From NCBI GenBank assembly GCA_000372225.1, contig AQTY01000009.1:3963-57811 (forward strand): a DNA stretch of 53,849 bases, given 5' to 3'. This stretch comes from Candidatus Nitromaritima sp. SCGC AAA288-L16. GTDB taxonomy: Bacteria > Nitrospinota > Nitrospinia > Nitrospinales > VA-1. Positions 24,302-33,183 of this stretch are shown piece after piece (within the stretch, counting starts at the first letter, position 1; each line of letters opens with the position of its first letter). The position numbers and the translations under genes were made by a program. The notes under the pieces were generated by a model. The model had not been told where the DNA came from. It ran no database searches and worked only from the letters and a program-made list of their open reading frames with translations.

Positions 24302-25582
24302 ATGAAGTTTCTAATAGAAAATAAAAATATTGCACTCCTTTTCGCAAGTATATTTTTATTTATATTTATTTTAGAGATTTTTTTTACAAAAGTTTTAAAT
24401 AAACTTCCTCTGAAATTTCACGGACTCATTAATCCAAGGCTTTTTGCATTAGTTCAATCATCTAAAAATTCTGTTATTCCTGAAAATTATATTGCCCTTG
24501 TAGGAGATTCTAATGCAGCTGGAATAGGTGAATTTTATGAGGCCCAAAAAAATAATACTTTAGATAATCCAGGCTTTCATTCTGCGCATTTTATCCACCA
24601 AAAAACACGTCTTGATGTGATTTCATTTGGAGCAGCCGGTTCGGGTAGTCTGCGTGGACTTGTTGCAGAACCAATTAATCAATATTTATATATAAACTCT
24701 ATGTTGGCATTTAGCCTAGAACAACCAAAAAAAATCCTTGTCTACTTTTATGCAGGTAATGATTTAGATAATAATGTTAAAAAAGTGGAGTATTACTTCA
24801 AAGACCTATATGACATTAATCAAATTTACCATCCGGAATATTTCAGAAATTTTATTGAAGAAGCTATTGTAAAAAATCATCCGCTTCCAAACTCAGGATC
24901 AGTCTGGAGTAATTTTATTTTTAGTGAATTTATGGTAGGAGGAATTAAAAATTTATACAACCAATACACAATAGAAAAAGATACGGTGAATAATAATTTT
25001 TTTAATTTGAAAACCCATAATAGAAATCTCCAATGGGATTGGGATCTACTATCCGAATACCCGGTAAGAACCTTTTCAAATATTGCGGTGATTGATGAAA
25101 AGGAAATACTTTTATCAAGCAGAACACAAACTCCCTCTATTGAAATGTCCCCAGAACAAATAAAACTAGGCTTTTATGTATTTGAACAGTCTCTCCAATA
25201 TTTATCTGAGTTTTTTAATAAATCAGAGGTGATTGTTATTCATATACCTTCACCCCTCAGTGTATACAAATTAGTTTTACCCAAAGGTCCTCTTTTACTT
25301 CAAAAAATTTTGAGTCAGGAGGGAAAATACGAAACTCGATTAAAAAAAATTCAAAATGTTGGTAACGCCACATGTCTTGAAATTGAAAGAATAACCAATA
25401 AACAAAATATTAAATTTTTGGACATCACTCATGCTTTTAAAAATGCTGGAAAAAAGAAAATTATTCACGGCCGACTTGATTTTAATCACTTAAGTAAATC
25501 TGGCTATGAATTACTATCAGATTCAATTATCCAGTCTTTTTTTAATGGTGATTCCATACAATTAGGATGTTATTCTTCGTAA
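24302..25582 (+). CDS. SGNH/GDSL-hydrolase-like membrane-anchored protein
   Basis: A 426-residue protein. An N-terminal helix (residues 8-32, IALLFASIFLFIFILEIFFT) anchors it. The GDSL-type blocks are visible in order: ALVGDSNAAGIGEF (nucleophile Ser), FGAAGSGSLRG, a block III VYFYAGNDLDNN (Gly-x-Asn-Asp type), and near the end DFNHLSKSGYELLSD with the catalytic-type Asp/His pair. Such proteins often add or remove acetyl groups on surface polysaccharides. The substrate is unknown. It may form an operon with the upstream TPR lipoprotein. Confidence 0.75.
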   Translation: MKFLIENKNIALLFASIFLFIFILEIFFTKVLNKLPLKFHGLINPRLFALVQSSKNSVIPENYIALVGDSNAAGIGEFYEAQKNNTLDNPGFHSAHFIHQKTRLDVISFGAAGSGSLRGLVAEPINQYLYINSMLAFSLEQPKKILVYFYAGNDLDNNVKKVEYYFKDLYDINQIYHPEYFRNFIEEAIVKNHPLPNSGSVWSNFIFSEFMVGGIKNLYNQYTIEKDTVNNNFFNLKTHNRNLQWDWDLLSEYPVRTFSNIAVIDEKEILLSSRTQTPSIEMSPEQIKLGFYVFEQSLQYLSEFFNKSEVIVIHIPSPLSVYKLVLPKGPLLLQKILSQEGKYETRLKKIQNVGNATCLEIERITNKQNIKFLDITHAFKNAGKKKIIHGRLDFNHLSKSGYELLSDSIIQSFFNGDSIQLGCYSS

Positions 25583-25890
25583 ATAAGTAATTGAGATTTT
25601 TAAACAACCTCTGAAGTTTACGTTACCCAAATTGGGCCTCTACTTGCATGATAGCTCAAATCCAATTCTCAATGAAATGCATGATTTAGTCCTTAAATCT
25701 ATTGAATCAGTTAATCAAGCTACCACGACCATTTAACGTATCAGTAGTTTCGTGGTAAAATTTCTGCTTTCCTAAAACTGGGCCACAAAAACTTAAGGTC
25801 ACTGATACGATTTAACTGTTTTTTTCGTTAATCTAATAGTGTATCAATTAGAAGTTATTAAAAATAAAACTTATAATCTATGACTAGTTG
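25583..25890. other. Intergenic region with gene-like remnant and inverted repeats
   Basis: An open 49-codon frame at 25587-25736 without a start reads protein-like (KFTLPKLGLYLHDSSNPI, LNEMHDLVLKSIESVNQ) and may be the 3' end of a lost gene. Its last codons overlap an inverted pair TACCACGA (25721-25728)/TCGTGGTA (25750-25757). A second inverted pair, CGTATCAGT (25737-25745)/ACTGATACG (about 25800), follows. No function is claimed. Confidence 0.3.
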
Positions 25891-26358
25891 ATGAACAAAG
25901 AAAAACATAAGAATAATACTATTTTGCATGAAATTTCTAAGGACGATTTAAAACATATCCTAGCAAATCATTCTCTGTGGATCAGTTCGGGGGAAACAAA
26001 AGGTGAGCCAGCAAATCTAGCAGGATATAATTTGCGTGGTGTAGTGCTTTTGGGAGAAAATTTAAAAAAAGCTAATTTTGAAGGGACCTACCTTTACGGG
26101 GCCTATTTAAAAAATGCAAACCTTGAACAAGCCAATCTTTCAGATGCCAATTTACGCGGTGCTAACCTTCGCTGGGTTAATTTACAAGGAGCAAACTTAT
26201 CTGGATCTAACTTGGTGAGAGCTGATCTTCATGAATCAAATTTAAAAAAAACAAATTTGATTGGTACTAATCTGCAAATGTCCGATGGATTAACCCAGAA
26301 GCAAATTGATCAAGCCCAGACAAACGAAACGACCAAACTTCCAGATTCATTAGAATAA
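25891..26358 (+). CDS. Pentapeptide-repeat protein
   Basis: A 155-residue protein (ATG at 25891; a TTG one codon earlier is less likely). Residues 45-135 contain about a dozen A(N/D)LXX pentapeptides (KKANFEGTYLYGAYLKNANL, then EQANLSDANLRGANLRWVNL), which form a right-handed beta-helix. The N-terminus looks like a short helical cap, and a Gln-rich helix (TQKQIDQAQ) ends the repeat. Some such proteins mimic DNA and inhibit gyrase, but most are uncharacterised; no gyrase-specific feature was seen. Confidence 0.85.
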   Translation: MNKEKHKNNTILHEISKDDLKHILANHSLWISSGETKGEPANLAGYNLRGVVLLGENLKKANFEGTYLYGAYLKNANLEQANLSDANLRGANLRWVNLQGANLSGSNLVRADLHESNLKKTNLIGTNLQMSDGLTQKQIDQAQTNETTKLPDSLE

Positions 26359-26368
26359 TATTTGTATT

Positions 26369-27376
26369 TTATTGCATTGCTACACGTGCGGAGACAAACA
26401 TATTTTTTAGGTTAGCCGTGGCATCTTTAACTGCCGTTGCTTCATAACCGCAATGGGCAGTACAATCAGCGCACTTTAGATTATTCTTATGACCATAACT
26501 ATCCCAATTCGTTGTATCCATCAATTCTTTAAATGATTCCGCGTAACCATCATCCAGTAAATAGCATGGTTTTTGCCAACCGAGAACGGAGTAATTTGGA
26601 TTACCCCAAGGAGTACATTCATAATCACGTCGACCTTGTAGGAACTCCAAATAAAGGGGGGAATGCAATATATCCCATCGACCTTTTTTATTTTTCCCTA
26701 GTAACTCTTTAAAAAATTCCTGAGTTCGTTCTCGACCAAAAAAATGATCCTGATCCGGTGCATCAGGATATCTGAAAGCAGAAGATAAGGTCACCCCGTC
26801 TAATCCAAGAGGATTTAGAAAATCAAGAAAGGTTTCTGCTTGTTTAACGGTGGTTCCTTCAAAAAATGTGGTAGCGCTAGTCACCCTATACCCCATTTTC
26901 TTTGCTTCTCGGACAGATTCTACTGCTATTTTAAATACCCCTTTTTTATCAACAATACGATCATGGTCATCTTCAAGTCCATCTAAATGAATAGAAAGAG
27001 TAAGAAAAGGTGATATGGGTAACTTGCCAAAAAAATTTTTAAGCAAAAGCGCATTTGTACAAAGATAAATATATCGTTTTTGCTTGATAAGACCTTCAAC
27101 AATCTCAACAATTTGTGGATGCATTAAAGGTTCTCCACCCGCAATTGATACCACCGGGGCATCGCATTCAGCAGCCGCGTCAAGACATTGATCGAGAGTA
27201 AGGTTTTTGTTTAAAATTTCAATCGGTTTTTGAATTTTACCGCAGCCTATACATTCAAGGTTACAACGAAACAATGGCTCCAGCATCAAAACCAGAGGAT
27301 ATCGTTCTTGCCCTTTTAGTTTCTGCCACATAACGTACGTGCCTATCTTCATAGCTTGTTTAAATGGTATTGGCAT
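26369..27376 (-). CDS. hpnH: Adenosyl-hopene transferase HpnH (radical SAM)
   Basis: A 335-residue radical-SAM enzyme that joins the adenosyl group to diploptene in the first step of extended (C35) hopanoid side-chain synthesis. The [4Fe-4S] motif CX3CX2C is at Cys38, Cys42 and Cys45 in LFRCNLECIGCGKIQ. GGEPLMHP and CTNALLL follow, with the family N-terminus PFKQAMKIGTYVMWQKLKG. A C-terminal Cys-rich part (CADCTAHCGYEATA) is also typical of the family. No other hopanoid gene is in view, so the rest of the pathway must be elsewhere. Confidence 0.93.
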   Translation of the reverse strand: MPIPFKQAMKIGTYVMWQKLKGQERYPLVLMLEPLFRCNLECIGCGKIQKPIEILNKNLTLDQCLDAAAECDAPVVSIAGGEPLMHPQIVEIVEGLIKQKRYIYLCTNALLLKNFFGKLPISPFLTLSIHLDGLEDDHDRIVDKKGVFKIAVESVREAKKMGYRVTSATTFFEGTTVKQAETFLDFLNPLGLDGVTLSSAFRYPDAPDQDHFFGRERTQEFFKELLGKNKKGRWDILHSPLYLEFLQGRRDYECTPWGNPNYSVLGWQKPCYLLDDGYAESFKELMDTTNWDSYGHKNNLKCADCTAHCGYEATAVKDATANLKNMFVSARVAMQ

Positions 27377-27574
27377 ATCTTCTTTAATTTTTTAGACTAG
27401 TTATTTTAATAGTACTGATTCAATCAAATAAACCTGTAGCGAGTTGTTATATTGAAGTTTATTTATGTTGCAAACCCTATATCGCACAGGATCAAGAGAA
27501 TTGATCAATGCACACCTATAGTAACCGTTTTTCATCTTTGATGATAGTGTGGCTAAAAAAATCACCATTATCCA

Positions 27575-27844
27575 ATGATTAAAAAAAGTTTTTTACTAAT
27601 TATCGTAGCGGCGGGTGCTATTTTTATTGATGGCACTCTAACCCACGACATTTTTGACTACCGACTCGATTCTTTCTCAAAATGGGCAACACTCATCCTT
27701 GTCCTAGGAATTTTTGTATCTATATCATGGCCTAAAACCATCAAAAATAAAAAAATACTAAAAAATGAATCGGTGGTTTTTTGTTTTGTCCCGCCTTTGA
27801 TATTTTTTAATCTTAAGAAACTAAGGAGAGAGCTGGTTCGTTGA
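27575..27844 (+). CDS. Small putative membrane protein
   Basis: An 89-residue protein with two hydrophobic helices (LLIIVAAGAIFIDG and ATLILVLGIFVSISW) and a basic end. No Shine-Dalgarno was seen. Its 3' end overlaps the convergent trhP gene by 32 bp, which weakens the call. No family was recognised. Confidence 0.35.
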   Translation: MIKKSFLLIIVAAGAIFIDGTLTHDIFDYRLDSFSKWATLILVLGIFVSISWPKTIKNKKILKNESVVFCFVPPLIFFNLKKLRRELVR

Positions 27845-29111
27845 CCACACGACTCAAAAGAGCAAAACGATCAATCGGACCTTTCGTCTTCATCCAAACG
27901 GTACCATTCCCCCCATGAGCAACTGGTAACGCTAACCCACTTTCATTTTCCATAGAGGATATCTGAAAACGATATTTATTTTGTGGCGAGATGTATTCTA
28001 TTTTGTGCCCTACTTCAATCCTGTTTTTAACATCCACTTCCATCCAACCTCCGGCACGTTCATTCACGACTTTCCCAGCGTATATCTGTGGTAGGTTATC
28101 TTCCTGAGGCGAATTAAATCGTTCGGTAGCTTTTTCGGATGCCGACAGAAGAAACGCCGTAGTAAACCCACGGTTAGCGGTCTTTTCAGTTTCTCCCAGT
28201 AATTGTGGGTCAAAGGGCTTGTTAGATGCCATATCATCAATAGCTCTTCGATAAGACTGTGTTATCAAGGATAAATAATATATTGATTTTGTACGTCCTT
28301 CGATTTTAAACGATTCAACCCCCGCTCTCCATAATTTATCAAGATGTTCTATGGCACGCAGGTCTTTCGAGTTCATTATATAGGTTCCGTGTTCATCCTC
28401 CTCAATGGGCATAAGATCTCCATCACGCCCTTTTTCCTCGATCAAATATTTTCCTTGGGGACTTTGTGTGGACTGTTCTCCTTCTGGCAATTCCTCTTTC
28501 ACATTGTATTCCCATCGACAACTGTTAGTACAAGTTCCTTGGTTAGCATCCCGATGATTAAAGTAATTAGAGAGGAGACATCGTCCTGAATACGCAATAC
28601 AAATAGAACCGTGAACAAACGATTCCAACTCCATTTCGGGAACTTGTGTATGAATTTCGTTTAACTCTTGCATAGATAATTCACGTGAAAGAATGATTCG
28701 TTTTACTCCATAATCCCTCCAAAATGCCACGGACATCCAGTTGATTGTATTTGTTTGTACAGATAAATGAATTGGTAATTCTGGAAATTCCGTTTTCACA
28801 TATTGAATCATTCCGGGATCAGACATAATTATTCCATCAGGCCCAGCTTCGGCAATGGTTGCAATGGAACGTTTAAAAGATTTAAGTTTTCGATTTTGCG
28901 GAAGAATGTTTGCCGTGACATAAATCTTTTTACCAACCTGGTGGCAATATTCTATATCTTCTTTTAAAGAACTATTATTGTAAGGATTTTCTTTAGCTCG
29001 TAGAGAAAATCTCGGGATTCCCGCATATACGGCGTCGGCTCCAAAAGCCAAAGCATATCTTAATTTTTCTGGACTACCCGCAGGACATAATAATTCTGGA
29101 ATTTTAGCCAC
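27813..29111 (-). CDS. trhP: tRNA uridine-34 hydroxylation protein TrhP (peptidase U32 family, YegQ-like)
   Basis: A 432-residue protein matching E. coli YegQ along its length: PELLCPAGSPEKLRYALAFG, ADAVYAGIPRFSLRAKEN, IMSDPGMIQYV, HLSVQTNTINW, the U32 signature ELESFVHGSICIAYSGRCLL, then NQGTCTNSCRWEYNV and EDEHGTYIMNSKDLRAIEHL. The Cys set in the signature region probably binds an Fe-S cluster. The protein acts in prephenate-dependent 5-hydroxyuridine formation at the tRNA wobble position. The old label 'collagenase-like protease' is misleading here. Confidence 0.9.
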   Translation of the reverse strand: MAKIPELLCPAGSPEKLRYALAFGADAVYAGIPRFSLRAKENPYNNSSLKEDIEYCHQVGKKIYVTANILPQNRKLKSFKRSIATIAEAGPDGIIMSDPGMIQYVKTEFPELPIHLSVQTNTINWMSVAFWRDYGVKRIILSRELSMQELNEIHTQVPEMELESFVHGSICIAYSGRCLLSNYFNHRDANQGTCTNSCRWEYNVKEELPEGEQSTQSPQGKYLIEEKGRDGDLMPIEEDEHGTYIMNSKDLRAIEHLDKLWRAGVESFKIEGRTKSIYYLSLITQSYRRAIDDMASNKPFDPQLLGETEKTANRGFTTAFLLSASEKATERFNSPQEDNLPQIYAGKVVNERAGGWMEVDVKNRIEVGHKIEYISPQNKYRFQISSMENESGLALPVAHGGNGTVWMKTKGPIDRFALLSRVVNEPALSLVS

Positions 29112-29271
29112 AGTATCTCTCGGTTGAAATTGAGTATTTTGATAAGACCTTACACTACTAGTAGGTCATGCCGCAACGGATTTACTAATTACTTTCAAAT
29201 TGGATCTTAAATAAACGAGGGAGGGAAAGGTATGGGTATAAAAGCTAAGAAGATCAATATTTTAACAGAAA

Positions 29272-29676
29272 CTATTTGAGCGCTGCCTCCTTGGCAATCG
29301 ATCTCCCGTGGTCGTTACCACTTTTTTTTAAGGTTCCTACCAACTCAAGAGTAGATCTAAGACGCCTCACCAACACTTTGAAAATGGGTATGAGCGATTC
29401 TGGGTTATGGTCAGCTAAATTATTGAATGTTTCTTTGGTAAAGACGCAGACAACACAATCTTCCAGTGCTGTAACTGTTGCAGAACGAGGTAGCCCGTCT
29501 ATCAGTCCCATTTCACCAAAAATCTCACTTTTCTCTAGAACAGCTAATACTTGCTTTTCCCCATGCGGACTTAATTTAGAAACCTCGACCGACCCCTCCT
29601 CAATGATGTAGGCGCAATCTCCGAGCGTTCCTTCCTCAATAATGTCCTTACCCTTTTTAAAATTAATTAAATCCAT
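29272..29676 (-). CDS. Single cyclic-nucleotide-binding-domain protein (copy 2)
   Basis: A 134-residue protein that is essentially one CNB domain: INFKKGKDIIEEGTLGDCAY and IIEEGSVEVSK (beta roll), IFGEMGLIDGLPRSATVTAL (phosphate-binding cassette with the GEMGL and RSATV core), then C-terminal helices. No DNA-binding domain is attached. It is about 70% like the upstream copy at 29788. The cassette Arg and Glu are intact, so ligand binding is plausible. It is likely cotranscribed with that copy from the sigma-54-type promoter at 30432-30447. Confidence 0.88.
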   Translation of the reverse strand: MDLINFKKGKDIIEEGTLGDCAYIIEEGSVEVSKLSPHGEKQVLAVLEKSEIFGEMGLIDGLPRSATVTALEDCVVCVFTKETFNNLADHNPESLIPIFKVLVRRLRSTLELVGTLKKSGNDHGRSIAKEAALK

Positions 29677-29787
29677 TAAAAAAACAAACTCCCTTTTTTA
29701 AATTAAAAACTAATATTTGCTGAACAAATCTTTTGTATTTTAAATAAGGTTTGTCGACAAAAACAAAATTTATCAATAGATTATTAT

Positions 29788-30150
29788 TTACGCGTGATTT
29801 GGAGTGCAACCCACTTGCTTCAAGGTTGACCGCAAACGCGCGGCCAAAACTTTGAAAATTGGGACCAGTGCGTCAGGGTTATTTTTCGTCAGCGAGTTGA
29901 ACGCTTCCTTGGTTAGCACCTTGACTGTGCAGTTTTCCAAGGCGGTCACTGTGGCAGATCGAGGCAAACCATCAATCAACCCCAATTCTCCAAAAATATC
30001 ATTTTCTTTGAGTCGACCCAGAACCTGTTTATTGTTTTGATCATTGGTCTTTGATACTTCCAAACTCCCAGCCTCAACAATATAGGCACAATCCCCCAGG
30101 TCGCCTTCTTCGATAACTTTAGTATTAGGCTTGAAATAAAGTCTTTTCAT
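29788..30150 (-). CDS. Single cyclic-nucleotide-binding-domain protein (copy 1)
   Basis: A 120-residue CNB-only protein, a paralogue of 29272-29676. It has the same order: KVIEEGDLGDCAYIVEAGSL, IFGELGLIDGLPRSATVTAL, then a helical lid (NNPDALVPIFKVLAARLRST). Such stand-alone CNB proteins may regulate partners through cAMP or cGMP. A strong AGAGGAGG ribosome-binding site precedes the ATG. It is second in a putative operon after the 57-residue membrane protein. Confidence 0.88.
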   Translation of the reverse strand: MKRLYFKPNTKVIEEGDLGDCAYIVEAGSLEVSKTNDQNNKQVLGRLKENDIFGELGLIDGLPRSATVTALENCTVKVLTKEAFNSLTKNNPDALVPIFKVLAARLRSTLKQVGCTPNHA

Positions 30151-30201
30151 AAATAATCTACCTCCTCTTTCTACTACAATTGCTTAAACCAAAAAAAATA
30201 C

Positions 30202-30375
30202 TTATTTTAAACTAAATCCGCTGATACCTTTTTGATCGGATGAAGACCCACTTTTAACGGAGTTTGAATTATCTGAAGTGCTAAAAAGTACCATTACACC
30301 GATTATGGAAATAGCTCCGAAAATTGCCTTCCATGGAAATGATTTTGAACCGTTAATATTTTTTCTTGCGCTCAT
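30202..30375 (-). CDS. 57-residue single-pass membrane protein
   Basis: ATG 30375 has GAGGTG seven bases upstream. The protein is MSARKNINGSKSFPWKAIFG, then a hydrophobic helix (AISIIGVMVLFS), then a Ser-rich tail ending GISGFSLK. It is not similar to a known family by eye. It is the first frame after the sigma-54-type promoter and is followed by the two CNB genes at 51 and 111 bp spacing, so it is probably their operon leader gene. Confidence 0.55.
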   Translation of the reverse strand: MSARKNINGSKSFPWKAIFGAISIIGVMVLFSTSDNSNSVKSGSSSDQKGISGFSLK

Positions 30376-30431
30376 GTGACACCTCTTGGTATAAGTTAAA
30401 TATTATAAAAAAATAATACACCAGAGGATAG

Positions 30432-30447
30432 TGCACAGGTTGTGCCA
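30432..30447 (-). promoter_or_regulatory. Putative sigma-54 promoter
   Basis: On the minus strand it reads TGGCAC-AACCT-GTGCA. Only one base departs from TGGCAC-N5-TTGCA, and the key GG (-24) and GC (-12) have the correct spacing. Transcription would start near 30420, 45 bp before the 57-residue ORF and the CNB genes. The sigma-54 activator gene ends 134 bp upstream. Confidence 0.6.
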
Positions 30448-30580
30448 ATATTAAGATAATATCGTTAAATTTTAAATACCTTTACTTATAATAGTTTATA
30501 GATTTATATCCGGTAGGTAAATTGCGTTAGAATATAATTATTCTCAGAATGAAAATATTTATCTCATGCTGAGACTATAG

Positions 30581-32008
30581 CTATTCAATTTGATACTTCT
30601 TTATTTTTCTATAGCAAGTAGCTCGGCTAATACCCAAGGATTTGGATACCTGCTCAACATTCCCACCAGCGATTTTTAAGGCTTCAACAAGAGCGTTTTT
30701 TTCCATTTCTTGAATGGTTGCCGCAGTTGTTACTGGAGTTTGAGGCCTAGAAGTGGCAAAAACTGCGGTAGCTTCAGGGGTGGGCTGGTTTAAACTATGG
30801 TCTTGAATAATAGAATCAGGAGCGCTGTGTTTTTGAATCTCGGTGGGCAAATTTTCAATTTCTATGGTTTCGCTTTGAGTTGCCACCATAGCTCGGTAGA
30901 TTACGTTTTCTAATTGACGTACATTACCCCGCCAATGGTATTTCATAAGGGCTTCCATCACCAATGAAGAAACGCTGGTAATTATTTTGGGCATTTCATT
31001 TTTATATTTTTTAAGAAAATGATTCACCAGAAGAGGAATGTCCTCCTTTCTCTCCCTTAGTGTAGGCATAGTGATGGGATATACAACCAAACGATAATAA
31101 AGATCCTCGCGAAATTTGCCACTTGCTACGGCTTGTTCCAACTTGCGGTTTGTAGCAGATATAATACGAAGATCAACTCTTATCTTTTTATTACCCCCAA
31201 CGCGTTCAAAAGTTTTATCCTGCAAAAAACGAAGAAGTTTAACCTGCATTTCCTGTGACATCTCCCCTACTTCATCTAGGAACAAGGAGCCGTTGTTTGC
31301 GTATTCCAATTTACCAACCCTTGAGTAATCAGCCCCTGTGAAAGATCCCTTTTCGTGTCCAAAAAATTCACTTTCTTGCAGCAACTCTGGAATAGCCCCA
31401 CAATTGATGGCAATAAAAGGTCCCTTCTTGTAAGCACTGCTATAGTGAACGGCTTTAGCTACTAATTCTTTGCCTGTCCCACTCTCCCCTTCGATAAATA
31501 CATTGATATTAATTGCAGCCACTTCTTCAATTTGTGTGAACACACGTTGTATTGCCGCACTTTGACCAACGATATTTTTGTAAACATGCGTCTTTTGCAT
31601 CTCCCCTCGAAGCCGATCAATTTTATGAATCATCGTATGCATCTCGATGGCGCGTTGAATATTGGTGATGAATCGCATTTTTTCAATCGGTTTGACCATA
31701 TAATCAAAAGCACCTAATTTCATTGCTTCCACTGCCGAATCGAGCTCACCATTTTCTGTTATAACCATGATAGGAATATCTCGATTTGCAAGTCGTAGTC
31801 GTTTTAAAAATTCCAACCCCAAAAGTCCAGAAGATCCAGCAGTATTCATATCCAAACAAACCGCCGATGGACTTTGATCAATTGTATTCAAACACAATTC
31901 AGTATCCTCAAACGTCTTTGTCTGAAAATCTATTTCTTGAAGCCACCCGGTCACTTCTTTGCAAAGAGCACCATTTTGATCCACTATGAATACAAGTTCG
32001 TCAGCCAC
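30581..32008 (-). CDS. Sigma-54-dependent activator with receiver domain (NtrC family)
   Basis: 475 residues from GTG 32008 (MADELVFIVDQNG). Earlier in-frame starts are poor, although the ribosome-binding site for this GTG is also weak. Receiver domain: phospho-acceptor Asp in VCLDMNTAG and the Lys of MVKPIEK, but only one acid where two are usual in the first loop. AAA+ domain: GESGTGKE (Walker A), FFGHEKGSFTGAD (GSFTGA instead of the common GAFTGA sigma-54 loop), GSLFLDEVGEM (Walker B), with the arginine-finger region intact. The C-terminal Fis-type HTH is GGNVEQVSKSLGISRATCYR. No histidine kinase is adjacent. It probably activates the promoter at 30432-30447. Confidence 0.92.
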   Translation of the reverse strand: MADELVFIVDQNGALCKEVTGWLQEIDFQTKTFEDTELCLNTIDQSPSAVCLDMNTAGSSGLLGLEFLKRLRLANRDIPIMVITENGELDSAVEAMKLGAFDYMVKPIEKMRFITNIQRAIEMHTMIHKIDRLRGEMQKTHVYKNIVGQSAAIQRVFTQIEEVAAININVFIEGESGTGKELVAKAVHYSSAYKKGPFIAINCGAIPELLQESEFFGHEKGSFTGADYSRVGKLEYANNGSLFLDEVGEMSQEMQVKLLRFLQDKTFERVGGNKKIRVDLRIISATNRKLEQAVASGKFREDLYYRLVVYPITMPTLRERKEDIPLLVNHFLKKYKNEMPKIITSVSSLVMEALMKYHWRGNVRQLENVIYRAMVATQSETIEIENLPTEIQKHSAPDSIIQDHSLNQPTPEATAVFATSRPQTPVTTAATIQEMEKNALVEALKIAGGNVEQVSKSLGISRATCYRKIKKYQIE

Positions 32009-32055
32009 TGAATTATTTCTTACCCTTACGTAAATGTTTATAAACCAACTAATGA

Positions 32056-32742
32056 TTATTGAATACAATTCAAAGAGCTATGATATCCCATATCCTGCGC
32101 TAATTGCTTATATCCAAAAATAATTTTGTTATCTTTTTTTTCTGGGTAATCTTTACAAGCTGGCCACCAGTATATTTTGCTCTCTGGATCTCCTATGATT
32201 CCATAATTTAATATCAGGTCATAGTCCATTTGATTTACCGTAGCTGGTGGGACAGAAAATATCTTTTCCCGACGAAACTGCCATGGAGGGGTGGGTGAAG
32301 GCTCGACCCAAATCCCTAATCTTTTTTCCCACGCCCGATATTGTAAACGTTCGAAAGTAGAGCTAGATGATGGATTTACTCGATAGTACCAAGCCAACCC
32401 GTTCCGAACTAGTTCCTCATTAAGCACTTTTCCCTGCGGCAAAACTACAGAACCTATCAAGCGCCCGTAAAAGTCTGTCGCCTCATATTCAAGCTGAATC
32501 TCTTTTCCAAAGACTTGGGTTTCTGTGAACTCTTTAGCCTTGAGCCCAAAGGGTTGTTTAGGTTCAGGGGTATCTATATCCGATAAACGAATCTTGTACA
32601 ACTTTTCTTCTGGGGGGATTGATTTTATAGTAAAGGTATCGCCCTGATGGACAGCAACCAACGTTCCTATTATTGTGCCGGCGGAGACCTGAGGCGCAAA
32701 TAACGCCAGCACTATAGCTAAACTAATTTTCATTCGAACCAT
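32056..32742 (-). CDS. Secreted SNase-domain nuclease with Ada-like metal-binding tail
   Basis: A 228-residue protein. A signal peptide (ISLAIVLALFAPQVSAG) is followed by a staphylococcal-nuclease fold: VHQGDTFTI (Asp35), IRLSDIDTPE (Arg52, Asp57, Glu60), FGLKAKEF and DFYGRLIGSV (Arg94). The C-terminal part (GDPESKIYWWPACKDYPEK, then LAQDMGYHSSLNC) resembles the small Cys-containing module often fused after SNase domains and related to the Ada zinc-binding fold. It likely degrades extracellular or periplasmic DNA or RNA with Ca2+. Its gene stop lies just beyond the sigma-54 activator's possible upstream starts. Confidence 0.82.
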   Translation of the reverse strand: MVRMKISLAIVLALFAPQVSAGTIIGTLVAVHQGDTFTIKSIPPEEKLYKIRLSDIDTPEPKQPFGLKAKEFTETQVFGKEIQLEYEATDFYGRLIGSVVLPQGKVLNEELVRNGLAWYYRVNPSSSSTFERLQYRAWEKRLGIWVEPSPTPPWQFRREKIFSVPPATVNQMDYDLILNYGIIGDPESKIYWWPACKDYPEKKDNKIIFGYKQLAQDMGYHSSLNCIQ

Positions 32743-32946
32743 AAACTAACCTGAAATTCATTTCCCATAAAATCAGTATCGTGATTTTCCCTGGAGAATT
32801 CACCAAGCACTGTAGCACTTTGTCCTAAAAATACGAACGCAACCTTTGGTTTATATGTCCAAAAAGGTGCCGCAGAATATGCCCCGCGCTAGAATGTAGA
32901 CTTTGTATAGTTGTTGGCCATCCATTTGTATATTTATAATGAAAAT

Positions 32947-32988
32947 AAAAAGGGCTGCTCCTCCTTAAGAGGGAAACAGCCCTTTTTA
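32947..32988 (-). terminator. Terminator after tRNA-Asn
   Basis: Arms AAAAAGGGCTG and CAGCCCTTTTT with an internal partly paired loop (including CCTC/GAGG). It is T-rich on both sides, so it may work in both directions. It lies directly at the 3' end of tRNA-Asn. Confidence 0.7.
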
Positions 32989-32992
32989 TTTT

Positions 32993-33067
32993 TGGCTCCG
33001 GTGACTGGACTCGAACCAGTAACAACTCGATTAACAGTCGAGTGCGCTACCATTGCGCCACACCGGA
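32993..33067 (-). tRNA. tRNA-Asn(GTT), CCA encoded
   Basis: Minus strand TCCGGTG...CACCGGA cloverleaf; the anticodon loop CTGTTAA gives GTT. Discriminator G and encoded CCA. Confidence 0.95.
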
Positions 33068-33183
33068 AAAATAGCATTCGGGTTCTTGATTTTATCTTCC
33101 TAAGTCGTGAACCAAAAATTAGATTCCTGTCGGGAGGGTATAGTTAAATCATTTGGGTTATATTGTCAAGCCTCATTGCTCGA

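Noticed and set aside
28678..28690. parS-like core TTCACGTGAA
   Set aside because: Only the inner ten bases match; it lies inside trhP and lacks the outer parS bases.
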